From contig NC_081136.1 of assembly GCF_958295425.1 (NCBI RefSeq), positions 4,125,311-4,189,310 of the forward strand: a stretch of 64,000 nt of DNA, read 5' to 3'. How positions within the stretch are numbered: position 1 is the first letter of the stretch; every line of letters starts with the position of its first letter. Shown here piece after piece: positions 38,411 to 50,631 of this stretch. The stretch is from Solea solea. Lineage: Eukaryota; Chordata; Actinopteri; Pleuronectiformes; Soleidae. The translations under genes and the position numbers were made by a program. Under the pieces are notes generated by a model. It ran no database searches. It worked only from the letters and a program-made list of their open reading frames with translations, and had not been told where the DNA came from.

Positions 38411-39689
38411 ACTTTAATTTGTATTTATTTGTACAGTTAACCTACCTATTTACATTTTCAATTGTTTTAATTTACTTTATTCTTTTCTTAATCCTAATCC
38501 TATATGTGAACTTGTTTTTTTTAATTTAGTTTAATTAAGTGACATTTTCTCTACATTTCTGACTGTTTATTATAATTATTGTTATTTAAATCATCTTTAT
38601 ACATTTTGAACATATTTGTTATGTTATTTATAGTACTATAATAATATATATATCAAGTCGAGTAACTGACTGCTTTTGATACCAAATAATAAGTAAATAA
38701 TAATTAGTAGTAGTTAAAAGTGACGGCACATGTGTGTCACTGTCCGTGGTGCTGAATCACGCTCTGTGTACTGTGTTGTATGACGCGCAGCTCGGCCCTC
38801 GCTGCGACCCACAGTCTGTAGTCGTCACTTAGATAATTACATCAGCTCTTTCATCTTCTGTGGGGAAACAATGGACAAACAGCGGAAGATCTATGGACCT
38901 GCATCTCCATCCAGAGAAATTAAACGAGTTTCCCTCGGATTCTGGGAAAACATCCATCTGGACTGACTTATCCTGTGGCTGCCAGACTGTCACCGAACCA
39001 CTGTATTTAATTAACAGACATGAGGCACTAGTTTGGTGTTTTCTGCCTCATTTGTCTCTTCTGTAGTAGAAACTGAAGCTGCACCTGGGAAAATAAAACA
39101 CTATCTGATGCATGGCTCTTCTTTCTTTTTCTTTTTCTTTCCCTGTTGCAGCCTCAGCTCACTTCTCCCTGCTCCTTATCTCTTATCTGATAAATAACAC
39201 AGAGAGAAAAGTAGTAAAGTAGAAGTTTTCATTGTGAAATAAATGCTCCTCTACTCCTCTAAACTAATATGATTAGTGAAGATGAATGTATTTTTTTGGG
39301 GGGGGGGGGGGGGGGGTATTTTTGATATTACCCACGGTTAACACACAAGAATAAAACAATAAAGTGGTGTTGTTCGCTCCAACCCCCGCAAGCTACATGG
39401 CAGCATCAGCATGAACTTCCTTACAAAGGAAGTTCAAAAAAAAATAGAAAAACATCAGTCTAAGGGGAAATTATTATTTTTTGGTGCCATCGTCAGGCGG
39501 GGAGGGTGAACAAATTAAACTTAATCTGACCTCCAGGTCATAACAGTGACACAGAGGAAGTTCAATACCCACATTTTTTTTTATAAAAAATGTGTTTAAA
39601 TGTGAGGAAAAACTGGTTCTGTGATGATATGAGCGCATATAAAAAACTAATAAGATTAAACCAAAGCTAAAATGAACACTGGAATTACA

Positions 39690-40080
39690 ATGGCTCTCTG
39701 ACCACTTTATTAGGTACACCTGTTCCACAATTAAATCAAGTTAGAAATAAAAATTAATGAATATATACAAAATATTTAATGAATCTTGATTAAAAAAAAC
39801 ATCCCTATACACAAAAAAAATTAATCCACCACATACATCCCTATGTAACACATAAAATGAAGTAAAACACCCCCATACACAAAGTAATACAAGCAAAAAT
39901 GAATTAATCTACAGTGTAATAAATAGATTTAAATAATCATTTAATGAAATTGATTAAATTCTGATTTCCAAAAACAGGTTCAACGTTTATATGAGAGCAA
40001 GAAAAAAAAAAAAAAAAAATGCCTCTCTTCGACACTCACTGACCAATTTATTAGGTACACCGGTTCCACTGCTTGATCAC
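39690..40080. repeat. Two copies of a TTTATTAGGTACACC module
   Basis: GACCACTTTATTAGGTACACCTGTTCCAC at 39699 and GACCAATTTATTAGGTACACCGGTTCCAC at 40042 are near-identical direct copies about 340 bp apart. The module is common in teleost repeats. Between them lies AT-rich sequence with many ATACACAAA motifs. Confidence 0.7.
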
Positions 40081-43000
40081 AGAGGCCTTTGTGCAGACCC
40101 AATGATGATGACGCTGAATAAGGCTGTGAAAGATCACTGAGGCGAGATGGAGCAAAACCAGTCAAGGCTTTAAAAGCAGAATTTAAGAATTGTAAAAAAA
40201 ATAAATAGATTGGGAGTCAGTGCAGAGACGCCAGGAGCCATTCTGCTCTTGCTTGTGAGTTCCGGTCAGCAGACGATGGTGCAGACGACATCAGTCTCCA
40301 TCAGCAGGTCGCTCAAAGACCGGTGTGATTTTTCTCTTCGTCTCTTCTCAGTTTTCTCGCCCACTGATCCATTTTGTGTCAGTCTGCACTTAAACGCAGC
40401 GGCTCCATGTGTTCCTGTTGCAAACTCGTAGATCTTCATTTATTTCTGCTGTTCTCCCCTCTAAAGGTGCTTCTACCTGTGCTGATGTTGCTAAGAGACC
40501 GCTGAGGTTTTCACTGGATCCTCCCACATCGTCTGAAACACCTGCAGTGGCAAACATCTGCTTTGTTTCTTCATGTTGTGGAAACATGCTGCAAATGTCA
40601 GTGTTGGGGAGGGATTTCATCACCTGGAACATTTATTTTCACTGTAATATTATCGATTTTGCCAGTAAAAACTACCTCTCTCGTTTCCCCTGGTGATAAG
40701 AAAGACATTTTTAAGAATATAGAAAATTCATTTATAAAAGAACATCCATACATAAAGCAAATAAATCCACATAAAGTTGAAATAATTCCAAATAATAATA
40801 AAAAAATTATATACATTAAAAAAATCCCTATACACACAAATTAATAAATTTTTTTATATGTAAAAAAAAGTCTATATAAGTGAAAATGAATAAAACAGAC
40901 AAAAATTAATATACATAAAAATGTGAATGAATCCCTCACAGACAATCACTATATAATATATAAAATGAATTAATATATAAAAAATATGGACATTTATATA
41001 CAAAAAACCTCAATATAAACAATACTGAATTCATCTACAGTATACAGTATAATACCTGAATATTTCCAAACAATTTTTACAAAAATAATTTTTACCAAAT
41101 TGATAAATCCATTTTAAGAAGAATCCATTTACAAAAATGATATTTATGCACAAAAAATATAAATAATGAATGAATCCATACAGAAAGAAGAAGAACTTAC
41201 AGCCCAGTGTGAAACTTTAAACGGGTCGCAAGAATCAAAGTTTCGGTACATGTTGCAGTTTTTAAACAATCCCAATTCCTCCACAGCACTTTGTGAGAAA
41301 TGAACGGAGCTGAAAATGAATATGAAAAACCACCATGAATACGTCATAATAAAACCAAACAGTCACTATTTGGACATCGTTGCCTCACTTCCTCCACCTC
41401 GCTCTGTCCTTGAAGCAGATGAACACCGAAGCGGCCGCTGAACGAGTCGAGAGCCCAAACCCCCTGTTGCATCTGGTCTTGATTGGCCAAGAGAAGGGTC
41501 CCAGTTGCCAGGCAACCATCCAGCGGTGTAGCTGACACACAGCTGCTAATGAAGCTGGGGTGTTGGGGGGTATATAGAGGGAGAATGCTACAGGACAGGG
41601 GCTGTCCGACTCTTTTTTCTCATGCTTTGCACGTACCGAGGTCGTGTTCCACTCTCTTCATACACACACACACACACACTCATTTACTTCCTCAGTGTGA
41701 GAAACATCCTCCCACGGGGGCCAGAGTGAGTCTGAGACATCCCCCCACCCACCCCCACCTCTTACACCTCCACCATCCCTCTCATTGCCCAGTGACTAAT
41801 ATTTACACAGTGGAAGGAGGGAACAGCACGACATTCAGAGTGTTTTTTTAAAAAAAGATTCAGAGGTGTAAAGACACAGATGGCCATCCATCACGCAAAC
41901 GTGACGGCGGCAGAGCGGAGTGTCGATCGCTGGCTGTCTACAGAGTCTGCAGAATCACTGCCGTGCAAGGGTCTTCATGTTTCCAGACATGTTGCTTAAA
42001 AATCTTATTCACACACTGTGTCCAGTAATCTTCACATTTAGGAGCAGGACACTGTGACTGTGAGTGCATTTAAGGAGAAGCAGTTCCAGATTTAATTACA
42101 AATGGACAAAATCTACCATTGGATTACCCCGGGGGGGGGGGCAAGATTCAAATTTGAACCTCAAAAACCCATTTATAACGCGTAATATGACCATTTACAG
42201 TTTGGTAAAGGCTTTCGCTGCGTCCTTCCCCGTCTTAGTTTTAATTTTTCTGAAGCGAAACCCTTTTAGTGTCTTCCGAGGACAGACGTCTGTCCGCGTG
42301 AGCCCTCGTCGCCGAGGATAACCCTGTCGCGTCATGTCTGACAGGTCCGGCGCTCCATGAATCTTCTCGCTTGGGAAATAAAATTTAAAAAAAACACGAC
42401 AGTTGGGTCTCTCGATGGATAAGAACCTCCCGTCAAGGTCTCTCAGCTTTCCTCTCTGGGCAACAACTGATTGATGTGGTCCCATTAAGGTTTTATGAGG
42501 CCAATGTCAAAGGGGGTCTTGTACCTTCAGCCGTCACCTGGGTCTGGTGCATCATGGGACAGTTGTGTTGTGAGGAAGATGTTGAGCTTCAGCGTCAAAC
42601 ACGCACAATACAAAAGGATAACACACAATGAAAAAATGATTGGAAATATGACTTTTTATGGATTTAAAGAACGCAAGTGCACCACTCAACAACATATATC
42701 ACATTAGTCGTCTTGTTTTAGTGCACAGGTGTTACATATTGTCTCTTTAAACTGCCAATGATCGCTCATGTCGAAGATAAATCCACAAGTGTCCACGTCC
42801 CGCTGCTTTTCTGAACAATGCACGATTTCCCTCCAAATTGCTTTGTGCTCTCCGTCCTCAAAGGCAAAGTGTCTCGGTCCTGCTGAGAGGCCAGATATGA
42901 ATTATAAATAATTCAGGCAGCGGCAAGGGCGGGATACACACGGGGGTCCTGGGAGACCAGCGCCGGACTGGTTATTCTGGCCGGTGCGGCTGAAGGAGCT

Positions 43001-43284
43001 TCGATGTCTCCCTCTGAGACCTTTCAAAGGTTTCGACGCTGAAATAATGATTCTGTGGACCTTTCTGAGTGGAAGGTGTTCCTGAAACGTGGTAGGCGGT
43101 AATTGGCTGGTGTTGAAGAAGTGGAAGGAGAAGAGGTTTCGTTCTAATTTTTAATGTTTTATCTTGATGTATTTATTGTTATTGCGCTTCCTTTTAACCC
43201 AGGTTTTATATAAATATGTGTTTATTTAGTGAGATTGACCGTGTTGTTGCCAGACATGAATAACATGTGCTTGTTGACTTGGTT

Positions 43285-43460
43285 GACGTCAAATTCAAGG
43301 ACTTTTCAAGGACTTTCCTGGACCAAGATTGGAGGGCAACTTGTAAGAGTCGGTTCGTCCATGATGGCGTCCACTCTTTAGGTTTTCAAAACTTTGACAT
43401 ATTTTTTTTTTAAATTCACAAACTTTCAAGGATTTCAAGGATCCGTGGGAACCCTGATTC
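43285..43460. repeat. TCAAGGACTTT dispersed repeat
   Basis: It contains AATTCAAGGACTTTTCAAGG, TCAAGGATTTCAAGGATCCG and ends GTGGGAACCCTG. I recognise this arrangement as a teleost interspersed repeat. It is non-coding. Confidence 0.6.
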
Positions 43461-43671
43461 ATATTCAAGACACCAAAAACATGTTTGTGAGGCCAGTATT
43501 ACCTTGATCTTTGGCTGTTCACTATATATATCGCAGTGATCAGTCATCAATCTGTGCCCGTTTATGTTCCCAAATGGTTATGGTTAGCTCCACTGTGTCG
43601 CTGTATTGTTGTTATTTGCGTCGTATCGGAGTGGCCGAGGCGTTCAGATTGAAACGGATTAGTAAAAAAAT

Positions 43672-43872
43672 GCCTTATCCTCCACATGCGTGTCGCGGGG
43701 GGTCGCTGGTGCCAATCCCAGCTGACATAGGGTGAAGGCAGAGTACACAACCATCCAATCCTCTCTCTCACCTACAGTCCATTTAGAGCGTCCCATTTGC
43801 CTCATCTGCAAATCTGAATGTTTTTGGACTGGGGGAAGAAACCGGAGAAAACCCACACACATGGGGAGAAGC
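43672..43872 (-). repeat. Teleost SINE-like repeat, reversed copy
   Basis: The reverse complement contains GGTTTCTTCCCCCAGTCC, CAGATTTGCAGATGAGGCAAA, GGACTGTAGGTGAGAG and CAGCTGGGATTGGCACCAGC. This is the same order as in the other copies. Confidence 0.75.
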
Positions 43873-43894
43873 TTTATGGGCAGCCCGGGGCCAA

Positions 43895-43965
43895 GTGGAA
43901 ATGGAACTGGGCTTGTGACTAGAGGGTCGCTGGTTCAAGCCCCCACCAGGTCAAAAAGGGCCACA
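43895..43965 (+). repeat. tRNA-like SINE head
   Basis: GTGGAAATGGAACTGGGCTTGTGACTAGAGGGTCGCTGGTTCAAGCCCC keeps the B-box-like GGTTCAAGCC of a tRNA-derived SINE. The A-box region is degraded. It is not a functional tRNA, because no cloverleaf can be closed. Confidence 0.6.
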
Positions 43966-46900
43966 CTAGGGGTCTCCAACAAGTAGCTCCCAGTCCCTTT
44001 CCAAGTAGCTCGCCAAAGGTTAAATTAAAGGTTTATCCGAGTCAAACCCAGAGGTGTCCCGCTGATCAGAGTGTCAGATGGATGTTTAAATGACTCTTCA
44101 GCGACACCTCTCTGGTCATCCCACTAAATGGAAATACCCAGTACACACCACACATACAGTGGTACATGTGGGTACTCAAGTGGAGGGACACAGTGACATG
44201 AGTTTTGTCAAAGTAGCTGCACTCCACCAACCCTGTGGCCCCAAACCATCTCAATCTTGCCCCTCTTGACCTACAACCGACCTTTAACGGTGGATCCTCC
44301 CTCTCGGCGGCGTAAGTTTGATCGACGGTGGCGGGAAGTCTGGCGCTTTGGTTTGTGTGAGGTGAAAATCTGATCGGATTAAAGTGGTCGTCTTCATTGT
44401 TTCAAAGCTCGGCGCAAAGAGGAACAGATTACAAACATTGCGGTCTAGTGACCCGTTGATCTTAAAGCTTTAGTCATTAGTACAGTGGCCCTCAAGCACA
44501 GATTGGGGGGAAACACAGCAACAAAACACAAAAAAGTAATCATCTTGCGGACCAGAAGGTTGTTTTTCCCCGTTGAAAATATGCAGAAATAACACAAGGT
44601 GAGAGCCACAGCCGCTCTTTGACGAGTGTAAAACTGCTTTTTAATGCTTGCGTTACGCCACAGTTGTAGACTCAAAGGTATGTGTCGGCGTTATTCAATC
44701 AAATATGACCCTGGCGAACGAAATCAAGTCATTTAGAGGAATAAACACATTCTGAGTCACAAGGGCAGAGCTGCAAATCACTCTTCGATGGTCGGAACAC
44801 ACTGAATTTTACCGGTCATTTCGAGCCTTTAGACTGGATGGGGTTTTATCTTTTTACAGTATAATCAGTCAAATACAACCCTCATTTTGGGGCAGAAAAC
44901 ACTGATTAAGACTGGTGAAACTGAGCGGGTGGGCTTTATTTTGAAGAAGAAATTAATTAAAGTTAGAAAGTAGAAAATGCACTCACTGTTTTGGCATTTT
45001 ATTAGTCGAAGTGAGCCTTTATTAGTATTTTTATCGCTTGAAAATGAAATTTGAGGCAGAAAAACTGATCCTGCAGGTGTTTCAACACCATGAGTGGGCT
45101 TTATTTTGACGAAAGGAACAGCTTTTGAGTTAAGATGGAGAAAGTGCATGCACGCTTTTGGCATTTTTTTGGTCGTATTGAGCCTTTATTAGTATTTCTA
45201 CAGCTCAAAAATAAAATTTGAGGCAGAAAAAAACCTTTCAGAGTTAGTTTTATACATCCAGCACAGACATTTCAAAGGGTAAAATGAAATGGACGGACTA
45301 TATTTAGACCAATATAACCAGAAGAATGAAACAAGTCACTCTGAGGGTGAAAAAAACCCGTCTTTGAATCAAAATGTAGAAGCTGCAAATGAAAAATGCA
45401 TGATGTATCACTCCACTCCACTTTCTTGGTTTACAACTGAAACTACCTTTGTTTAGACTGCAGACCAAAATCTGATCTTTCTGTTCACATTATACATATG
45501 TTGACATTTCCTAGTCTCGTCCTCTGGCATGGATTTCTATAGTTACAGGCCACGCCCCCGGAAAAACAAGTAGTCTAAACAATTTAACATTTAAAGCAGA
45601 TCAGCGGCGTTAAAGTCCCACTACACAGAATCAAATCATTCAACTACCTCCACCCGCCCCCCGAGTATTGATCGTGGGCACGTCTCGCCGTCTGTCCATC
45701 AGTCGCTGCATCCTCAGTTTCCCCAGACTGACACCACGGTGAAGACGGACCGGACAGGTGGGCAGACAGAGTGTCCATCAACAGCCCGACAGAGATGACC
45801 CAGTTAGTGACGGGGGAAACTACGGTGTTGGTGACAGCTTGTCAGCTTATGACCGAGTCGGTGTGTGTGTGTGTGTTTATCAGACGCCCGTACACCCCGT
45901 CACGCTCTTCATCAACTTATTTACTCCTTATTGTCCTTTGGTGTTTTGTTGCTTCCTGCTCCTTGTATCCATGGTTACCTGTATTGGTGGAAAACTAAAG
46001 CACCTTTCCACGGAGACCTACGGCGCTGGTGAAAGGACACTCAGATGAAGGATTTTGCATCAAATAAACAAAAATATGTGGCGACCTTGGCAACAAAATT
46101 CCCCCGGCATATGACCACAACGCGGGTATGAGCGTGTTTGGTTCGTTAATGTACAATTATTCTGTTTTTTTTTTGTCAATACTGGCAAAATTTCCAGACC
46201 TGGAAACCTTGAAATATGACCTAAATCTTTTTTTTCTGCAGTACAGCTTATAAACTTGAATTCCCCAGTAATTCTAATTCTTTAAATTCAGTATTGCCAA
46301 CAAAAATATTGCTCATTTCATGCTTCATTACTGTACCATTACTGCTGATTTGGTTGCAATGTTCAGTATTATAATTACTAGAAAAAGTCATAATTAACCC
46401 TCTTCAATCCACCAAATGGCTAAATGCTATTTTTTTTGAGTTACCACACAAATGGTTAATATAAATTTAAATTCTTCTCATTATTCAACCTGAAAGTCAA
46501 AATCCTGTCCTCTCCGATGAATTACTGTTCAGTAGCGTTGGTGCAGACGGATGATGTCACGTTGACGGAGTGTGTTTTTGTTGCCGACTGTGATTTAATC
46601 TCTGTTATGAGGTGTTTGGGGCTCTTTATGAACACATTTACTAAACAGTCTCCACCGCGTCTCTCGTCCGGAGAACAGGATATTCGACCTCTGTCGCCTC
46701 CTGATGTGAACGCGATAAGGAGTTACCGGGGGAACGTGGGCGGAGGAAATGCGACCTACACCAAACCACCGTGGGTTGAAGGATCAAATGTTTGTCCTGT
46801 GGCGTCCGCGGGGGGACACTGCTTCACTTCACATGACAACAGTGTGTTTCAGTTTATACTTATACAAGAGCGCAATACAATCCCAAACTGTAGATCAGTT

Positions 46901-48389
46901 TAAAAAAAAGACTTCAAAAATGCCTGAAAACATCACGGAAATGTCTTAAACCTCAACTAAAAAATCTTGATTAAAAAATAATAAGACAGTGCCACCAAGT
47001 GGTCTGGAAGGTACTGCACATGTACGGTCAGTGTGGAATCAAACACAAAGAGTCTGCTGGTAATATTTTTGGCATGAAGACCTGAAAATAGTGATTCATT
47101 CATAAACCAGCAGAGTCGCCCCCTTGTGGTTTTGGTCCCTATGGTCTATGATCTGCTCCTGCCTCCAGAAAACAATAAATCACTCGCGTGTAGACATCTC
47201 ACAGGCCTGTTGAAAATGAACCTCCAATTTAGAAACGATTATCAGAGGAGAGAACGCGTCTCCCATACCAACTGTGCAACGGGGGGGGGGGGGGCTGCGG
47301 TGATCCGTCCCAAGGATGGAGAATAAATCAACAAGTGTGCAGAAAAGAAGGGTAATGACAATAAAAACCTGGAGGATTTATGCCCTGGCCAAGAAGATGA
47401 CGTTGGGAATGTTAAGTCCTTGCACTAAACTCGAGGATGTGACGGAGAGTTTTTATTCGACGAGCTGAATGTTTTTGCCTTTTGATGATGTCATTTAGGA
47501 AACAGGGAAAACACAGGGGACGCTGCTGAAGAGCAGAGAGCTGAACAGGCCTTGACGGAAAGGGCAAATGATAGCATGATAGCACTTCATCATTTAGGAC
47601 GTAAATTCCCCCGGCTTTGACGGCTTCACATTGACTGAGTGCGCCAAAATGAGTATCTGCTGAATGAGAATGAGCTTTAACACTCAGTTTACTTCTGCTG
47701 TCGTGAAAATGGACACCTCATGTCATGCCCTCCAAATTACACCATGTGGATTTTCTGTGCTTGAAACACCACCTGAACCAAAAGAATGGACTACCAACTG
47801 TGCCTACAGAGGGCGCTGCTGTTCAGCTAAAACAAGAATTTAAAAGCCAAATTCATTTTTATCGAAGCATTTTACATTTACTTAAAAAAAACAAACAACT
47901 TCACTTTCTCTGATTTAACATCATTTTCCTAAGAAAACAAATTCCAGCTGCGTTTTTTCCTCAATAAACGAGATAAGTCAAACAAGAGAAGCTTCTATTC
48001 AATTAAATGCTTTATTTAGGCGAATGCGATGCGCAAAAAGGGCCGTGGGTTTGAAGCTTGTGAGAAAATCCACATTGTTGTACATTTGTCTGGCACGCTT
48101 AACGCCCGAGATGTGCGTCGTTGAGAGGTTGATAAAGAAAGAAAAAGAGATTTGGAGCGGGAGAGAGAGATTTCCCTTCCAGGAGCCATTGAGTGAGGAG
48201 ACGATGATGGATTGTTCTCTAAAACTGAGCTCTTTTGTGTCTTTGCTTATGGGCAGTGGGAGTCTGTATCACCTCAGTGCAGAGAGAGATAGTGAAGGAA
48301 CTCGCAATCCCGAAGCCGCTTTTAAGTCACTCTTATGTCTGAAGGCTGGAGCCACCTCGCTTTAAAAGGCATGACGCGTGTGTGAAAGT

Positions 48390-48470
48390 GACATGGGAGT
48401 TGAACCCGTGTCGATCAAACAAAGTACAATAATTTAACCACTAAGCGAACTGCTGTCGGAAACCTCATAG
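48390..48470 (-). repeat. tRNA-like SINE remnant
   Basis: The reverse complement reads CGCTTAGTGGTTAAATTATTG then GGGTTCAACTCCCATGT. This keeps recognisable A-box (TTAGTGGTTA) and B-box (GGTTCAACTCC) parts. The acceptor stem does not pair, so I call it SINE-derived and not a tRNA gene. Confidence 0.55.
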
Positions 48471-48714
48471 GAAGCTACTTAACGATGACACACCCAAGGT
48501 ACCAGACTGCTGCTATTTATACTTCCAGTAGAATGAGATGTTAGTAGAACATAAACCCAGTCGGGCACTGAGATCTACTGACTCAGGTCAGATAGTGGAG
48601 CCCAGAGTTCAAACTGCAGCAGAACTGCTGAAATGATTAATGATTTTAAAGCAAATTATTATTTATGCTGCAACCTTATTTAAAAAAAATTTTCCCCTCC
48701 TTTTCTATTTTTCT

Positions 48715-49215
48715 GTATTTTGTTTTTATTTTTATTTCTAAATTGTTTTTATACAATTGTTTTTATTTTTATTTCTAAATTGTTTTTATACAATTGTTTT
48801 TATTTTTATTTCTAAATTTTTATTCAATTATTTTTATTTTATTTCTAAATGTTTTTATTTTTATTTCAAAAATGTTTTTATACAATTGTTTTTATTTGTA
48901 TTTCTAAATTGTTTTTATTTTTATTTCTAAATTATTTTTATTCAATTGTTTTTATTTTTATTTCTAAATTTCTTTTCTTCAATTGTTTTTATTTCTAAAT
49001 TTTTATTCAATTGTTTTTATTTTATTTCTAAATGTTTTTATTTTTATTTCAAAATGTTTTTATACAATTGTTTTTATTTGTATTCGAAATTGTTTTTATT
49101 TTTATTTCTAAATTGTTTTTATTTCTAAATTGTTTTTATTTCTAAATTGTTTTTATTCAATTGTTTATATTTCTAAATTGTTTTTATTTCTAAATTGTTT
49201 TTATACAATTGTTTT
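48715..49215. repeat. AT-rich minisatellite, about 22-24 bp unit
   Basis: Some twenty tandem units built from TTGTTTTTATTTTTATTTCTAAA with frequent TACAATTG or CAATTG insertions. Unit lengths vary and larger blocks (about 210 bp) appear to be repeated, which implies higher-order duplication. The Phe-rich 60-residue open frame at 48946 is a product of the repeat. Confidence 0.93.
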
Positions 49216-49239
49216 TAGTTTTTATTTTTCCAATTCTTA

Positions 49240-49315
49240 CTGTTTCATATAAAGCACATTGAGTTGCATTTGTGTATGAAATGCACTATATAAATAAAGC
49301 TGCCTTGCCATGCCT
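49240..49315 (+). repeat. LINE 3' tail
   Basis: AAAGCACATTGAGTTGCATTTGTGTATGAAATGCACTATATAAATAAAGCTGCCTTGCC is the characteristic end of a teleost non-LTR retrotransposon, with a terminal CTTGCC repeat. It directly follows the AT minisatellite, which may have grown from its A/T-rich 3' region. Confidence 0.65.
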
Positions 49316-49339
49316 TGACTAGGGGGACCCATTATAAAA

Positions 49340-49410
49340 ACACGGTTGGTGTAGTGGTTTGCACTCTTGCCTTGGCAGCTCTGGTTTCCTCCCACGATCC
49401 AAAAACATGT
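49340..49410 (+). repeat. SINE-like head fragment
   Basis: CACGGTTGGTGTAGTGGTTTGCACTCTTGCC followed directly by GGTTTCCTCCCACGATCC. The tRNA-like head has been joined to the central module by an internal deletion. Confidence 0.7.
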
Positions 49411-50399
49411 TTCGTTTGCAGAAACAACGGTTTCTGATAGAAAGTACAAAAAGTTTGTACTGTACCGTACCAAACCGAACCATTTCACACGATCACAGTG
49501 AGTCCGCTCAACATCCAGCTTTATTGTAACAGTCTAATCCATTTCTGAAACTTCTTGTGGACGCTTCTAGGCATTTTAGTTGGGGTATTGCAATTCAAAA
49601 AAAAAAACTTCACGGATCCTTCAAGCTGTTTTATGCAGAACAGACTTGCCTGACAACATTCAGAAGTCAAAGGACAACGCCCGACACTACAACTGAGGAT
49701 TTGCTCGTCAGACGCCTCAGCACAGCTCCGGCCATCGCAGTAAAGGAAGGTAAGTGTTATACAGTACACAGTATTTGACCAACACGTCATTTCATGAATG
49801 TTAGAAAATATACATGGTTTTAAATACCCAGGCAGTAAGAAACAATGGACATCATGTATGTTCAAAATGTTTATCGTGAAATGTCGTTAAAAACATGTCA
49901 TTACGAACAAAAAAAAAAAAACAGATTCAAAGTTATTCCATTAGTGGCCAGTTTGTGACTTTTATTCCATGCTGTTACAAATCGGGTTTATTTTGAGCAT
50001 TTCATACAGTGAACATAGGTTTAACTCATTAGAATCTCGCAATTATATAGAATTACATAAGTTTCCACACGCCTATAGAGCACTATTGTATTTGAACTGA
50101 GGGAGCGGTTTTGTGTTTCATTATGCAAATGGATTCTTTGTGGTTTTAGGAAAGCAAACTTTGTTAGAGACAACTGTGAAACATCTCCTGCCCCTAAACA
50201 AACTCTGCTCGTCTCTACGTATTAAATACTCCGTTGTTTGTCGACATGCTACTGCAGGAATGTCACATATTTCCATCTTATTTCCCAATTTTGATGCTTC
50301 TCGTCTTTGGACCTAAGGAGGTAATTGGTAGGTTGTGGTTCCCTCCGATGACCGGAATTGTTCCGAGTATATCAGCAGGAGACTGGTCTGTTTGCAGAA

Positions 50400-50631
50400 A
50401 TGCACCGGACACAGGCGAGGACGGCGAAGGGCGGCGATGGGAAGGAGAAGGTGGAAGAGGAGGCGGTGCAGCTGCGGAGGAAGATCGGCCTGCTGCCGGC
50501 CATATCCCTCATCATCGGGTCAGTGGTGGGCAGTGGCATCTTCGTCTCACCCAAGGGAGTCCTGATGAACAGCGGGAGTGTGGGTCTGTCTCTGCTGGTG
50601 TGGGCGCTGAGTGGAATCATCTCGTTGTTCG
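50400..50631 (+). CDS. slc7a11: slc7a11-like exon 1 (residues 1-77)
   Basis: Cytosolic N-terminus rich in Lys/Glu, then QLRRKIGLL leading into helix 1 with the GSGIF motif and SPKGVL. The donor is GTAAAA at phase 1. The N-terminus is about 15 residues shorter than in human xCT. Confidence 0.9.

Larger units (their letters stand above)
38411..50397. other. Intergenic region between ppfia2 and the SLC7 gene
   Basis: I found no supported exon here. Contents seen: an AT-rich stretch (38411-38720), a run of 19 Gs near 39299-39317, two copies of a TTTATTAGGTACACC module, and AT-rich low-complexity DNA (40730-41160). Further along are a TCAAGGA repeat, SINE-like copies, an AT minisatellite with a retroposon tail, and a possible untranslated exon ending at 49757. 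Open frames such as those at 45758 and 46517 show no family resemblance. Confidence 0.6.

Noticed and set aside
37455..38417. A 320-residue open frame of Leu/Ile and a 218-residue Val-rich frame on the other strand
   Set aside because: Both are pure translations of the ACT microsatellite. There is no complexity, splice context or codon-use signal.
45758..46903. Two plus-strand frames of 96 and 128 residues
   Set aside because: No family resemblance, no good splice sites at the ends, and unremarkable composition.
48390..48470. A possible minus-strand tRNA gene
   Set aside because: A- and B-box-like parts are present but the acceptor stem does not pair. It reads as a SINE remnant.
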